A stretch of DNA of 12,816 nucleotides, taken from positions 1 to 12,816 of the forward strand of contig JAITVC010000172.1 of NCBI GenBank assembly GCA_031286005.1, in the 5' to 3' direction. Positions 12,183 to 12,816 of this stretch are shown here, piece by piece (position 1 is the first letter of the stretch; every line of letters starts with the position of its first letter). Under the pieces are notes generated by a model. That model made no database searches. It had not been told where the DNA came from and was given only the letters and a program-made list of their open reading frames with translations. Made by a program: the position numbers and the translations under genes. Source of the DNA: Bacteroidales bacterium. Its GTDB lineage: Bacteria > Bacteroidota > Bacteroidia > Bacteroidales > P3.

Positions 12183-12816
12183 TTATCCTACAAATAACGG
12201 ACGTTGCGACATCATCGCATTCACTTTTTTGCAAACTTCCGCAAGTTTAGCTTCATCGGTAATATTGGAAATAACTTCATCGATAAACTCTACAATCACC
12301 GGCATATCGGCTTCTTTCAAACCACGTGATGTTACAGCAGCTGTACCCACACGGATTCCGGAAGTTGTAAACGGTGTACGGCTATCAAACGGCACCATGT
12401 TTTTGTTGATCGTAATATCGGCTTTTACCAAAGCGTTTTCAACCATTTTACCGGATATTTCGGGGAATTTCGTGCGAAGGTCAATTAGCATTAAGTGATT
12501 ATCCGTACCTCCGGAAATTACTTTGTAACCTTTGTCGATAAAGGCTTTGCACATTGCTTGCGCATTAGCTTTTACTTGTTTGATATAAGTCAAATATTCT
12601 TCCGAAAGTGCTTCGCCGAATGCCACGGCTTTTGCAGCAATCACATGTTCGAGCGGACCACCTTGAATGCCGGGGAATACAGCCGAGTTAAGCAATGCCG
12701 ACATTTTTTTGATTTCGCCTTTCGGAGTAGTCAAGCCCCACGGATTGTCAAAATCTTTACCCATAATGATGAGGCCACCACGAGGGCCACGCAAAGTTTT
12801 GTGCGTAGTAGTGGTG
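12183..12816 (-). CDS. glyA: serine hydroxymethyltransferase, C-terminal half (cut by right edge)
   Basis: GlyA is a cytoplasmic PLP enzyme interconverting serine and glycine with transfer of a one-carbon unit to tetrahydrofolate. The visible 210 residues begin in the active-site motif [14 protein letters not shown], where the Lys (codon 12798-12800) forms the Schiff base with PLP. Further family markers follow: [16 protein letters not shown], a [12 protein letters not shown] segment, [22 protein letters not shown] (its Arg is the substrate-carboxylate ligand in this family) and the closing helices. About half of a typical 420-residue protein is present; the N-terminal part lies beyond the window. 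The frame is intact to the edge. It is convergent with the histidine kinase, with 50 bp between the stops. Confidence 0.96.
   Translation of the reverse strand, partial: TTTTHKTLRGPRGGLIIMGKDFDNPWGLTTPKGEIKKMSALLNSAVFPGIQGGPLEHVIAAKAVAFGEALSEEYLTYIKQVKANAQAMCKAFIDKGYKVISGGTDNHLMLIDLRTKFPEISGKMVENALVKADITINKNMVPFDSRTPFTTSGIRVGTAAVTSRGLKEADMPVIVEFIDEVISNITDEAKLAEVCKKVNAMMSQRPLFVG

Noticed and set aside
11829..12234. Minus-strand ORFs overlapping the end of the kinase and glyA genes
   Set aside because: They are shadows of the conserved kinase ATPase domain and of glyA in other frames.

Overview
The window looks like chromosomal DNA from a member of the Bacteroidales, probably a lineage with type IX secretion (T9SS). 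Four things point there. Several genes are preceded by the Bacteroidetes -7 promoter box TAnnTTTG (TATCTTTG or TACCTTTG). A-rich leaders replace Shine-Dalgarno sites. Exported proteins end their signal peptides in 'AQ'. One large secreted protein carries BspA-type leucine-rich repeats and a C-terminal T9SS sorting domain. DUF2851 and ORF6N genes are also typical of this phylum. The species cannot be named from the sequence.

Layout. Positions 1-44 (minus) are the first 14 codons of a gene running off the left edge. Positions 45-540 are non-coding and hold heptamer repeats, a 41-bp tandem array (six copies and a partial seventh) and TTTTAACA-type decamers. Positions 541-2483 (plus) are an ORF6N-domain gene followed 2 bp later by a DUF2851 gene, closed by a strong hairpin terminator. 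Positions 2518-7732 (minus) hold, in order of transcription, a 896-residue secreted BspA/coiled-coil/T9SS protein, a small outer-membrane beta-barrel protein, aspartate-semialdehyde dehydrogenase (asd) and an exported nitroreductase-family protein. Positions 7733-8033 are a divergent regulatory region with a phased decamer array and a 17-bp palindrome. Positions 8034-12132 (plus) are miaB, engB (ysxC/yihA) and a large membrane sensor histidine kinase whose start overlaps the engB stop. Positions 12183-12816 (minus) are the C-terminal half of glyA, converging on the kinase, with a terminator between them.

Functionally this is mostly housekeeping DNA (lysine/threonine/methionine precursor synthesis, tRNA thiomethylation, ribosome assembly, one-carbon metabolism) with cell-envelope genes between. 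No CRISPR array, tRNA, rRNA, transposase or recognisable defence cassette is visible. I did not find a convincing new multi-gene system. The least explained material is the non-coding repeat architecture (41-bp array, phased decamers, heptamer element), the long hierarchical coiled-coil repeat of the T9SS protein, a histidine kinase that seems to have lost its HAMP domain, and the ORF6N-DUF2851 pair. Statements on regulation are inferred from motifs read by eye; no alignment, folding or database search was run.
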